This document shows, one piece after another, positions 56,150 through 64,000 of a stretch of 64,000 bases of DNA. This DNA comes from Providencia hangzhouensis (GTDB taxonomy: Bacteria > Pseudomonadota > Gammaproteobacteria > Enterobacterales > Enterobacteriaceae). The first letter of the stretch is position 1. Every line of letters begins with the position of its first letter. The notes under the pieces were generated by a model, which saw nothing but the letters and a program-made list of their open reading frames with translations, did not search any database and was not told where the DNA came from. The position numbers and the translations under genes were made by a program. The stretch covers positions 3,286,001-3,350,000 of the forward strand of contig NZ_CP135052.1 in the NCBI RefSeq assembly GCF_029193595.2. The letters are read 5' to 3'.

Positions 56150-57442
56150 TCACAGATACGGCGACCAGGCAGGAAATTTAACCTGTCCATCGGTAGCCGG
56201 AAGACGCGCTTTGAAACGCCCGTCGGTCGAAACTAGCTGCAATATAGTCCCCAAGCCTTGAGAGGAGCTATAAATTACCATAGTGCCGTTAGGTGCGATA
56301 CTCGGCGTTTCATCTAGGAACGTTTTCGTTAAAAATTCAACGTTATTCGTTGCCAGATCTTGTTTGGCGACATGTTGCTGACCGCCACCGGAGCTGACCA
56401 TCACTAAGAAAGTACCATCCGGGCTAACATCAGCGTCCTGATTTTGTGTTCCTTCCCAGGACACACGCTCAGGGCTGCCACCATTAATATTCATTTTATA
56501 AATCTGCGGACGTCCTGCCTGATCTGAAGTATAGACTAAAGTTTGGCTATCTGGCATCCAACTTGGCTCGGTATTGTTACTACGACCATCGGTTACCTGA
56601 CGAATTTGCCCACTCGCTAAGTCCATTACATATAAATTCAAGCTGCCTGTTTTAGACAATGCAAATGCCAGTTTAGTCCCATCCGGAGAGAATGCAGGTG
56701 CCCCATTGTGACGAGGGAATGATGCTACCTGACGAACCGCTCCTGTCGATAAGGTTTGAATGACAAGTGCTGAACTGCCGCTTTCAAATGTAACATAAGC
56801 CAGTTTTTCACCATCTGGTGACCATGCTGGCGACATCAAAGGTTCTGGTGAACGGTGAACCGTAAACTGGTTAAAACCGTCGTAATCAGAAACACGTAAT
56901 TCATATGGATACTGACCGCCTTTGTTGACAACAATATAAGCAATACGTGTACGGAATGCACCACGAATACCTGTCAATTTTTCAAAGACTTCATCACTTG
57001 CAGTATGCGCTGCATAACGTAACCATTCTTTTGTTACTTTATATTGGTTCTGAGATAAAACAGCACCTGGATTAGCCGCGACATCGACTAACTGATAGCT
57101 AACAACAAAGCTACCATCTGCTGCAGGCTGTACTTGCCCCACAACAACTGCGTTAATACCTAACGCTGTCCACGCTTCAGGAATCACTTCAGAAGCGGTA
57201 CCTGGTTGTTGAGGCATACGGCTTGGTTCGATAGGGTTAAATTTCCCGCTATTGCGTAAATCAGCACCGACTATTTGGCCGACTTCTTGTGGTGGTGCGC
57301 CGGCACCTGACCATTTAAACGGCACAACACCAATAGGTTGAGCTGAGTTAACACCTTCAGTGATCTCAATACGTATTTCAGCCTGAGCCACTGTCGCCCA
57401 TAGCATTAGGAACCCTAAAACTACTTTAAAAGCCTGCTTCAT
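56150..57442 (-). CDS. tolB: Tol-Pal system protein TolB
   Basis: TolB is the periplasmic partner of Pal and TolA in outer-membrane constriction. A signal peptide ([21 protein letters not shown]) is followed by the N-terminal TolA-binding strand and D1 domain. A six-bladed beta-propeller comes next, with repeated SPDG motifs ([57 protein letters not shown]). It has 430 residues, identical in length to E. coli. About 45 bp separate it from pal. Confidence 0.97.
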   Translation of the reverse strand: MKQAFKVVLGFLMLWATVAQAEIRIEITEGVNSAQPIGVVPFKWSGAGAPPQEVGQIVGADLRNSGKFNPIEPSRMPQQPGTASEVIPEAWTALGINAVVVGQVQPAADGSFVVSYQLVDVAANPGAVLSQNQYKVTKEWLRYAAHTASDEVFEKLTGIRGAFRTRIAYIVVNKGGQYPYELRVSDYDGFNQFTVHRSPEPLMSPAWSPDGEKLAYVTFESGSSALVIQTLSTGAVRQVASFPRHNGAPAFSPDGTKLAFALSKTGSLNLYVMDLASGQIRQVTDGRSNNTEPSWMPDSQTLVYTSDQAGRPQIYKMNINGGSPERVSWEGTQNQDADVSPDGTFLVMVSSGGGQQHVAKQDLATNNVEFLTKTFLDETPSIAPNGTMVIYSSSQGLGTILQLVSTDGRFKARLPATDGQVKFPAWSPYL

Positions 57443-57588
57443 TCTTATCTCCCTTACTGCGGATTATTTACTACCGCAATAATTCGCTGAATTTTAACAA
57501 AGGTATAATAACAAAACTAGATACCACACAAACTATTTATGCTATTGCCTTAATAATATCAATACAGACTGCTCTGAGTTATTGAATA

Positions 57589-58707
57589 TTAAGGTTTAAA
57601 CACAACCGTGCTACCTGCTTTATTAAACGTATCATAGACTTCTCTGCTAGGTGGTTTAGGCATCGTTGCAAGTTTTGCTGCTCGGATTGCTGCATCACAG
57701 AGTGCCGCGTCATTGGCCGGGCTATTTTTTGGTGTAATACTCACCAATAACCCATCTGGCGCGAGCTTCAATTGAAGTTCACAAGTACGCCCACGGAAAG
57801 TATCTGAATCATAAAACTTACTTTGGATAGCCGCTTTGACTTTACCAGCATAGCTGTCCACATCAGCATTGGATGCCCCTGATTTTTTACCGCCACCTTT
57901 TCCAGCTGCAGCTTCGCCACCTTGTTTGCTAGGGCCTGATGCCGTTAAATCACCAAGTAAATCGTCAACGGAAGCGGCATTTTTTGCAGCCTCAGCCTTA
58001 GCTTTTGCCGCTTTGGCTTTAGCTTCTTTATCTGCTTTTTCTTTGGCTTCCTTATCGGCTTTAGCTTTAGCTTCTTTCTCAGCTTTTACTTTAGCGTCCT
58101 TTTCTGCTTTTTCCTTGGCTTCTTTTTCGGCTTTCTCTTTAGCTTCTTTTTCAGCTTTGGCTTTCGCCGCTTCTGCTTCTTTCTGAGCTTGTGCCTCAGC
58201 TTTCGCCTTTTCAGCAGCTTGCTCTTTAATTAATTTTTCTTTTTCTGCTTTCGCTTTCGCGGCAGCTTCTTCAGCTATTTTTTGCTCTTCCTTCGCTTTT
58301 TTAGCCGCTTCTAACGCTTTTTTCTGTTGTTCTTCGGCTTGCTTTTGTTGCTCCGCCGTTGCACGCTCAGTTTTAATACGCTCTTCTTCAAGCTGCTGAA
58401 GACGCTTTTGTTCCTTTTCTTGCTGCTCTCTAAGCTCAGCCTCTTGCTTTTGTTCTTGCTCTTTACGCTCTTTCGCCGCTTGTCTGACGTTATTTTGCTG
58501 CCTTTGCATTTCTTCATATTGCTCAACAACCACGCCAGGGTCAACCATCACCGCATCGATGACAGTTCCCTCTTCTCCGCCACCACCAAGTTTGACGACG
58601 GAAACTAAAGAGCCTATAACAATCAAGCCGATCAATAGGACGTGCAATACAATTGACATCACTAATGATCGATTTAAGTTATCTTTTTTCTCTTTTGTCT
58701 TTCCCAC
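57589..58707 (-). CDS. tolA: Tol-Pal system protein TolA
   Basis: TolA is energised by TolQR and spans the periplasm to reach TolB and Pal. A single N-terminal helix (residues about 14-35, containing SIVLHVLLIGLIVIGS) is followed by GGGGEEGTVIDAVMVDPGVVVEQY. A very long Lys/Ala/Glu-rich helical domain with EKEAKEKA-type repeats comes next, then a C-terminal globular domain with the disulfide cysteines (TCELQLKLAPDG, ALCDAAIRAAKLA). I use the GTG at 58707 (372 residues), matching the E. coli start style; a TTG lies four codons earlier. The repeats are prone to length change. Confidence 0.93.
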   Translation of the reverse strand: MGKTKEKKDNLNRSLVMSIVLHVLLIGLIVIGSLVSVVKLGGGGEEGTVIDAVMVDPGVVVEQYEEMQRQQNNVRQAAKERKEQEQKQEAELREQQEKEQKRLQQLEEERIKTERATAEQQKQAEEQQKKALEAAKKAKEEQKIAEEAAAKAKAEKEKLIKEQAAEKAKAEAQAQKEAEAAKAKAEKEAKEKAEKEAKEKAEKDAKVKAEKEAKAKADKEAKEKADKEAKAKAAKAKAEAAKNAASVDDLLGDLTASGPSKQGGEAAAGKGGGKKSGASNADVDSYAGKVKAAIQSKFYDSDTFRGRTCELQLKLAPDGLLVSITPKNSPANDAALCDAAIRAAKLATMPKPPSREVYDTFNKAGSTVVFKP

Positions 58708-58758
58708 TCTGGTATCCAAAAAAAGAATTGTGACTTATTCAAACGACAATAACCCAGC

Positions 58759-59181
58759 CTAAATAGGCTGAGTCATCAAGCCAACCGATTTTATCCCTGC
58801 GCTGTGTAATATATTCAGCGCCTTAATCACTTCTTCATAAGGGACTTCTTTTGCTCCACCAATCAAGAAAATCGCTTTTGGATTTTTCTCTAATTGAGAT
58901 TTTGCTTCTGCCGCAATTTGCTCTGGTGGTAACAATTCTAGAACCTCACCATCAAGACGCATATTATATTGGCCAACCCCCGACACTTCTAAAATAATCG
59001 GTGGGTTATCACTTGATGAAACGGTTTGTGTATCTGTTGCATCCGGCAATTCAACTTCCACACTTTGAGAAATAATCGGTGCTGTTGCCATAAATATCAG
59101 CAACAGTACCAACAATACGTCCAGTAATGGAACAATGTTGATTTCGGATTTCAGCTCACGTCTGCGACTTGTGCGCGCCAT
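58759..59181 (-). CDS. tolR: Tol-Pal system protein TolR
   Basis: TolR is the stator partner of TolQ in the proton-driven Tol motor. The 140-residue protein has a basic N terminus (MARTSRRRELKSEINIVPLLD). A single helix carries the essential proton-pathway aspartate, Asp21 in PLLDVLLVLLLIFM. The periplasmic domain ends in SVGLMTQPI. It follows tolQ by 18 bp and precedes tolA by 51 bp. Confidence 0.96.
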   Translation of the reverse strand: MARTSRRRELKSEINIVPLLDVLLVLLLIFMATAPIISQSVEVELPDATDTQTVSSSDNPPIILEVSGVGQYNMRLDGEVLELLPPEQIAAEAKSQLEKNPKAIFLIGGAKEVPYEEVIKALNILHSAGIKSVGLMTQPI

Positions 59182-59199
59182 TCGCTTATCTCCCCCGTC

Positions 59200-59883
59200 T
59201 TATTTCTTATCAGCAGAGAAAGCTTGACGATGCAAGATGGCTAAAAACTCTTCCATAAAGTTATCGTAGTTTTGCTCTAATTTGCTGACACGTAAGTTCA
59301 AACGGTTAAATGCCATAACTGCAGGGATCGCTGCAAACAAACCAATTGCGGTTGCAATCAATGCTTCAGCAATACCCGGTGCAACCATTTGTAATGTTGC
59401 TTGTTTTACCGCGCCCAATGCAATAAATGCATGCATAATCCCCCAAACGGTACCAAATAAACCAATATAAGGGCTAATTGAGCCAACAGTACCTAAAAAT
59501 GGGATATGCGCTTCAACTGATTCAAGTTCACGATTCATTGAGATACGCATTGCACGAGAAGCCCCCGTGACTACCGCATCTGGCGCATGAATATTCGCTT
59601 GGTGTAAACGAACGAACTCTTTAAAACCAGAATGGAAAATTTGTTCGGCACCACTCAATTCATCACGGCGAGCTTGGCTTTCTTTATATAAGCGCGATAA
59701 CTCGATACCTGACCAGAACTTATCTTCAAATGCTTCAGCCTCACGAGTTGCCGCATTTAAAATTTTCGTTCTTTGAATAATGATCGCCCATGATGCGATA
59801 GAAAAACCGATCAAAACGAACATAATGAGCTGAACCAAAAGGCTCGCTTTAAGGAATAAATCCAGGATATTCATGTCAGTCAC
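59200..59883 (-). CDS. tolQ: Tol-Pal system protein TolQ
   Basis: TolQ is a three-helix inner-membrane channel protein of the MotA/TolQ/ExbB proton-channel family (227 residues). It begins [21 protein letters not shown], with a GTG start as in E. coli. The paired helices include [25 protein letters not shown] and [17 protein letters not shown] with the proton-path threonines. The start overlaps the ybgC stop by 4 bp. Confidence 0.97.
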   Translation of the reverse strand: MTDMNILDLFLKASLLVQLIMFVLIGFSIASWAIIIQRTKILNAATREAEAFEDKFWSGIELSRLYKESQARRDELSGAEQIFHSGFKEFVRLHQANIHAPDAVVTGASRAMRISMNRELESVEAHIPFLGTVGSISPYIGLFGTVWGIMHAFIALGAVKQATLQMVAPGIAEALIATAIGLFAAIPAVMAFNRLNLRVSKLEQNYDNFMEEFLAILHRQAFSADKK

Positions 59884-60275
59884 TGTTTAAACTCCGCGAC
59901 AATAGACTTAGGAAGCGCAATCGGCTTCATTTTTGATGTGTCCACACAAGCAATAAGGGCATTTGCCCCACAAAGCAGGTTACCTTGCGAATCAACTAAC
60001 CTTTGCTGAAAAGTTAATGAAGCGCGTTTCATTTCAATAATTTTCGTTTCAACTTCCAGCAGGTCATCTAGCTTAGCGCCTTTGACAAAATCAATTGTCA
60101 TGCTTCGCACAACGAAGCCAAGGTTTTCAGCAAGCATACTTTGTTGATTGATACCTCTATTTCGCAGCATTTCGGTTCTTGCTCGCTCAAAAAAGGCTAA
60201 ATAGCGTGCATGATAAACAACACCGCCCGCATCTGTATCTTCATAATACACGCGAACAGGCCAGCGAAATAACAT
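59880..60275 (-). CDS. ybgC: Tol-Pal-associated acyl-CoA thioesterase YbgC
   Basis: YbgC is a hotdog-fold thioesterase of the 4-hydroxybenzoyl-CoA type, associated with tol operons and with phospholipid metabolism at the inner membrane. The active-site block is [29 protein letters not shown]; the aspartate near the start of this motif is catalytic. It ends [12 protein letters not shown] as in E. coli. I prefer the ATG at 60275, with GGAG 8 bp upstream (131 residues), over a GTG at 60284. First gene of the tol-pal operon. Confidence 0.93.
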   Translation of the reverse strand: MLFRWPVRVYYEDTDAGGVVYHARYLAFFERARTEMLRNRGINQQSMLAENLGFVVRSMTIDFVKGAKLDDLLEVETKIIEMKRASLTFQQRLVDSQGNLLCGANALIACVDTSKMKPIALPKSIVAEFKQ

Positions 60276-60368
60276 AACAATCACTCCGTCTTAGGTTAAA
60301 TTAATTAACGGTGCCACTATACGCAAGACAGTGCCAGTTTGGAATCACTTTGAAAGTAAAGATATCAA

Positions 60369-60402
60369 AAATAATTATGGGTCCATTGACCCATAATTAG
60401 CA
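60369..60402 (-). terminator. Terminator between ybgE and ybgC
   Basis: TAATTATGGGTC and GACCCATAATTA form a perfect 12-bp stem with a CATT loop, followed on the minus strand by a T-run (ATTTTTG). It separates the cyd transcript from the tol-pal transcript. Confidence 0.85.
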
Positions 60403-60409
60403 ATTAGAA

Positions 60410-60697
60410 TTATCTAAAGACCTGAAAAAGTCCCCAAATAAGAATGATGGCAGCTGGCAATGGATGGAAAATTGCACGGAAGATAACTTTTTTAGGTTTA
60501 AAACCCACACCAAAAATCATCGCGGTACATGTTGCCCATATTAACAACAGCCCTTGCCATATCTGAAATGAACTCGTTTTCGCAGCAAATAGGGTTGGAT
60601 CCCACATGACTGCACCTGCAGTTACTAAAGCTAAAATAAGGATAAGGGCCCTTATCGGCCCCTTATCCAATAGCTGATAGGTTTTATCCACCAGCAT
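60410..60697 (-). CDS. ybgE: Cyd operon protein YbgE
   Basis: This is a small inner-membrane protein (95 residues, about three helices) always encoded behind cydABX; its role in the bd oxidase is unknown. Conserved parts are DKGPIRALILILALVTAGAVMWDP and FRAIFHPLPAAIILIWGLFQ. It starts 5 bp after the cydX stop. Confidence 0.92.
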   Translation of the reverse strand: MLVDKTYQLLDKGPIRALILILALVTAGAVMWDPTLFAAKTSSFQIWQGLLLIWATCTAMIFGVGFKPKKVIFRAIFHPLPAAIILIWGLFQVFR

Positions 60698-60702
60698 TTT
60701 TA

Positions 60703-60816
60703 TTACTCACCATCTTTAGCTGTTTTAGAGTCTTCTGAGTGCTCTAATGCTAATGCTGCAATCACTGCAAAACTACAAGCTAACAGCGTGCCGAGGATCC
60801 AGGCGAAATACCACAT
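60703..60816 (-). CDS. cydX: Cytochrome bd-I oxidase small subunit CydX
   Basis: CydX is a single-helix subunit that stabilises the haem site of cytochrome bd-I. The 37 residues begin MWYFAWILGTLLACSFAVIA and end in a charged tail, the same length as E. coli CydX. The start is the ATG at 60816, 11 bp after the cydB stop; a longer in-frame opening to 60900 lies inside cydB and is ignored. Confidence 0.94.
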   Translation of the reverse strand: MWYFAWILGTLLACSFAVIAALALEHSEDSKTAKDGE

Positions 60817-60827
60817 AGTTATGCTCC

Positions 60828-61967
60828 TTAATACAGCGAGTGCTTGTTGCCTTCGATGAAGTTTTTGTCCAAACGACCGAACATTTTGTAGTAACACCAT
60901 GCGGTGTATGCCAGTACGATTGGAACAAAGATAATAGCAACAACAGTCATCACTTGCAGTGTGAACAAGCTAGATGTTGCATCCCACATGGTCAAACTTG
61001 CGTTTGGCATGATGCTTGAAGGCATGATGAATGGGAACATTGCTACACCACAGGTTAAAATGATACAAGCGATAGTTAATGAAGAACTCACAAACGCCCA
61101 ACCATTTTTGTCTGCTTTACTAAACAGCATTGTGATTAACGGTAGTGCTACACCTAGAGCAGGCAACGCCCACAGAATTGGGTAAGTGTTGAAATTAGTC
61201 AACCAAGCACCTGATTCAACTGCGACTGTTTTGTTGAGTGGGTTAGAAACACTCAATGTATCGATAGTTGAAGTAACAACATAACCATCAATACCCATTA
61301 CTAACCAAACACCTGCGCCTGCGAAAGCAACTAAAGTAACTAATGCACAGATATAAGTCGCTTTACGAACACGTAAGTACAGTTCACCCGTGGTACGCAT
61401 TTGCAAATAAGTTGCACCTTGCGTCACAATCATCATTAAGCCGACAACACCCGCTAACAGACCATATGGGTTTAGCAGACCAAACAGGTTACCTGTATAA
61501 GTCAGGTACTGCTGGTTATCGATTTGTAGTGGAACACCTAATAACAGGTTACCAAACGCAACACCGATAACTAATGGTGGAACGAAACCACCAATAAACA
61601 GACCCCAGTCCCACATATTACGCCATTTTGGGTTCTCCAGTTTTGAACGGTAGTCGAAACCAACCGGACGGAAGAACAGTGCTGCTAATACCAAAATCAT
61701 AGCGACATAGAAGCCGGAGAATGCCGCAGCATAAACTTGTGGCCATGCAGCGAACATAGCACCACCCGCGGTGATTAACCAAACTTGGTTACCATCCCAG
61801 TGAGGTGCAACTGCGTTAATCATGATACGGCGTTCAGTATCTGTTTTACCTAAGATAGGTAATAAGAAGCCAACGCCCATGTCAAAGCCATCTGTGACAG
61901 CAAACCCAATCAGTAATACACCGATAAGGATCCACCACACAAATCGAAGAACTTCATAATCAAACAT
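60828..61967 (-). CDS. cydB: Cytochrome bd-I ubiquinol oxidase subunit II CydB
   Basis: CydB is the second large membrane subunit of the high-affinity quinol oxidase, nine helices and 379 residues as in E. coli. Typical segments are MFDYEVLRFVWWILIGVLLIGFAVTDGFDMGVG, the conserved NQVWLITAGGAMFAAWP and FRPVGFDYRSKL. It follows cydA by 14 bp. Confidence 0.97.
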   Translation of the reverse strand: MFDYEVLRFVWWILIGVLLIGFAVTDGFDMGVGFLLPILGKTDTERRIMINAVAPHWDGNQVWLITAGGAMFAAWPQVYAAAFSGFYVAMILVLAALFFRPVGFDYRSKLENPKWRNMWDWGLFIGGFVPPLVIGVAFGNLLLGVPLQIDNQQYLTYTGNLFGLLNPYGLLAGVVGLMMIVTQGATYLQMRTTGELYLRVRKATYICALVTLVAFAGAGVWLVMGIDGYVVTSTIDTLSVSNPLNKTVAVESGAWLTNFNTYPILWALPALGVALPLITMLFSKADKNGWAFVSSSLTIACIILTCGVAMFPFIMPSSIMPNASLTMWDATSSLFTLQVMTVVAIIFVPIVLAYTAWCYYKMFGRLDKNFIEGNKHSLY

Positions 61968-61981
61968 AAGTGGACTCCTAT

Positions 61982-63550
61982 TTACTGAACGTCGTGTGCA
62001 GAAGTGTTTTTCTGTTCAAAGTGGTAACGACCGGTTTTCAGGCTACTTGGCCCTTTACGAGCGAATTTGAACATTAAGAACATTTCAGCAATTAAGAACA
62101 GTGTGTACAGACCACAGATCAATACCATAGAGAAGATCAGGTCATGGGTTGTCAAGTTGGAGTGTGCAACCGAAACCGGTAACACTTCACCAATTGCCCA
62201 TGGCTGACGACCATATTCAGCAACGAACCAACCCGATTCAATTGCAATCCATGGTAATGGAATACCGAGTAGTGCAATACGCAGCAATAGTTTATTTTGA
62301 CCAATACGGTTACGAACTACTGACAGGAATGCCCAGCCAATAATCAACAGTAACAGGAAGCCAACACCAACCATGATACGGAATGCCCAGAACAGAGGCC
62401 CAACGTTAGGAATACTATCTTTCACTGCTTTTTGGATTTGAGCTTCAGTTGCATCAACAACATTTGGTGCATATTGTTTTAACAGAAGACCATATCCAAG
62501 ATCTTTTTTGCTTGCTTCGAATGCCGCACGCAGTTCAGGATCTTTATTACCTGCAAGAAGTTCTTGTAACTGACCGTATGCAATCATACCGTTACGAATG
62601 CGAACTTCGTGTTGTTTCATTAGGTCTTTCAAGCCTAAAACAGGTGTGTCGACAGAACGGGTTGCAATGATACCCATCGCCCAAGGAATCGAGATAGCAA
62701 ATTTATTTTCTTGTTTCTCGGTATCTGGCCAAGCGATTAGGTTAAACGCGGCTGGAGGAGCATGAGTTTCCCACTCAGCTTCAACGGCTGCAAGTTTCGT
62801 TTTTTGTACGTCACCCATTTCGTAACCTGATTCATCACCAAGAACGATAACAGATAGAACCGCTGCAATACCAAAACTTGCCGCAATTGCAAAAGAACGC
62901 TTAGCAAAAGCAACATCACGACCTTTAAGCAGGTAGTAAGAGCTAATACCTAAAATAAACATTGCACCGGTACAATAACCTGCAGCAACTGTGTGGACGA
63001 ATTTAACTTGTGCGACTGGGTTCAAGACTAGCTCAGAGAAGCTAACCATTTCCATACGCATGGTTTCAAAGTTGAAATCAGCAGCGATTGGGTTTTGCAT
63101 CCAACCGTTCGCGACCAAAATCCACAGAGCAGAGAAGTTAGAACCTAAAGCAACTAACCATGTTACAGCAAGGTGTTGTTTTTTGCTTAAACGATCCCAA
63201 CCAAAGAAGAATAAACCAACAAAGGTAGATTCTAAGAAGAACGCCATCAAACCTTCGATTGCAAGAGGTGCACCGAAGATATCTCCAACGTAGTGAGCGT
63301 AGTAAGACCAGTTAGTACCGAATTGGAACTCCATGGTCAAACCCGTTGCAACACCCAGAGCAAAGTTAATACCGAATAACTTACCCCAGAACTTAGTCAT
63401 ATCTTTATAAATTTGTTTGCCTGACAGTACATATACCGTCTCCATAATCGCAAGCAAAAACGCCATACCTAGCGTTAATGGTACGAACAGGAAGTGATAC
63501 ATCGCAGTTAAGGCAAACTGTAATCGTGACAGTTCGACAATATCAAACAT
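61982..63550 (-). CDS. cydA: Cytochrome bd-I ubiquinol oxidase subunit I CydA
   Basis: CydA binds haems b558, b595 and d and oxidises ubiquinol, reducing O2 at low oxygen. The 522 residues equal E. coli. His19 in [15 protein letters not shown] is a haem ligand. [21 protein letters not shown] starts the Q-loop that forms the quinol site, and the downstream [14 protein letters not shown] block is intact. First gene of cydABX-ybgE, with a long regulatory region upstream. Confidence 0.98.
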   Translation of the reverse strand: MFDIVELSRLQFALTAMYHFLFVPLTLGMAFLLAIMETVYVLSGKQIYKDMTKFWGKLFGINFALGVATGLTMEFQFGTNWSYYAHYVGDIFGAPLAIEGLMAFFLESTFVGLFFFGWDRLSKKQHLAVTWLVALGSNFSALWILVANGWMQNPIAADFNFETMRMEMVSFSELVLNPVAQVKFVHTVAAGYCTGAMFILGISSYYLLKGRDVAFAKRSFAIAASFGIAAVLSVIVLGDESGYEMGDVQKTKLAAVEAEWETHAPPAAFNLIAWPDTEKQENKFAISIPWAMGIIATRSVDTPVLGLKDLMKQHEVRIRNGMIAYGQLQELLAGNKDPELRAAFEASKKDLGYGLLLKQYAPNVVDATEAQIQKAVKDSIPNVGPLFWAFRIMVGVGFLLLLIIGWAFLSVVRNRIGQNKLLLRIALLGIPLPWIAIESGWFVAEYGRQPWAIGEVLPVSVAHSNLTTHDLIFSMVLICGLYTLFLIAEMFLMFKFARKGPSSLKTGRYHFEQKNTSAHDVQ

Positions 63551-64000
63551 CTTGACTCCTTGCTCCTAGCAGGAAGACACCGACTTGCGGCAACCCAGCT
63601 TCCAGTTTTAAATACTTAGAAAGCCTCTTAACTACCAGCAAAAAATGCCTCAAAACAACAAATAATTAACAAAATTAAAAGAACAAACGTTACTATAATA
63701 ATAGTACGCCTATCTTCACACACAATAAACTTCTTTTACGTGACTCAGATTTGAATTCTGAATTTACATCAATAATTATACCCTTTAATAGAAAATCGAG
63801 TATTTGATCGAGCACCAATTTAAGCAATTTGAACAAATAAAGCCAGAGGCAATGAATTGATTTACGTCAATTTTTTTCCTGTTGTTAATTGATATACCTG
63901 TCAGTCAATTAATGGTTATTTACTTGTTAAAATGCTGTTATTGATAATGATACAAATGTTCTTAATTTTTCCAAAGATTAACAAAAAATATAATCATTGA
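63551..64000 (-). promoter_or_regulatory. cydA upstream control region with FNR- and ArcA-like sites
   Basis: No gene in these 450 bp. TTGAT-TTAC-GTCAA at 63857-63870 matches the FNR site TTGAT-N4-ATCAA at 9 of 10 fixed positions. Several TGTTAATT/TTAATTA-type words, for example around 63892 and 63665, fit ArcA-P binding. Their distance from the cydA ATG (about 100-340 bp) is like that of the oxygen-controlled cydA promoters of E. coli. Individual promoters were not assigned. Confidence 0.55.

Noticed and set aside
57869..58186. 105-codon plus-strand frame of low complexity
   Set aside because: It is the antisense shadow of the Lys/Ala/Glu repeats of tolA (Leu/Ala/Ser/Phe-rich), with no ribosome site.

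Overview
The window is a chromosomal segment of a gammaproteobacterium of the order Enterobacterales, most likely Providencia or a close relative in the Morganellaceae. Gene order follows the E. coli map around ybhG-ybhFSR, moa, uvrB-bio, pgl, modABC-acrZ-modEF, gpmA, aroG, nadA-pnuC, tol-pal and cyd. The DNA is A+T-rich and carries accessory islands that E. coli lacks. No replication origin, prophage, complete insertion sequence or CRISPR array was seen.

Layout. 1-5 kb: the ybhG (5' end outside the window)-ybhF-ybhS-ybhR ABC exporter. 5.2-8.3 kb: ybhL and the molybdopterin operon moaA-C-D-E (no moaB), led by a Moco riboswitch with a ModE-type operator upstream. 9-17.7 kb: yvcK, uvrB with a LexA box and DnaA boxes, bioBFCD, and divergent bioA across a BirA-type operator. 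17.8-20 kb: pgl and ybhA. 20.1-26.7 kb: an amino-sugar-type cluster made of a ROK regulator, nagA-like and nagB-like enzymes, an MHS-family transporter and a divergent UxuB-like dehydrogenase. 26.8-33.5 kb: the molybdate region modCBA, acrZ, modE, modF, interrupted by a gene for a putative clan CE cysteine protease that resembles a secreted effector. 33.7-34.6 kb: a CPBP membrane protease.

34.7-43.9 kb is a leftward catabolic island: fructose-type PTS EIIB and EIIC, a GH38 alpha-mannosidase, an unusual HPr/EI-N-domain/EIIA fusion, a KdgM-type porin and a secreted metallophosphoesterase. Together they suggest uptake and breakdown of an alpha-mannoside or a phosphorylated mannose glycan. 44.8-52.2 kb holds gpmA, a membrane protein, aroG, pnuC and nadA, bracketed by two A+T-rich genes of unknown function that appear to be distant paralogues. 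52.6-53.5 kb: an ANT(6)-type adenylyltransferase.

53.6-54.6 kb holds three tRNA-Lys(UUU) genes followed, in their direction of transcription, by a tandem array of units of about 143 bp. Each unit ends with the last 19 nt of tRNA-Lys, an arrangement like that of the E. coli tyrT operon. 54.8-63.6 kb: cydA-cydB-cydX-ybgE and then ybgC-tolQ-tolR-tolA-tolB-pal-cpoB, all leftward. Three copies of a palindromic intergenic repeat of about 110-120 bp are scattered through the window, and one of them supplies the last codons and stop of pgl.

All functions come from recognising families and motifs by eye. Nothing was searched or computed, so regulatory sites and distant relationships are inferences unless stated otherwise.
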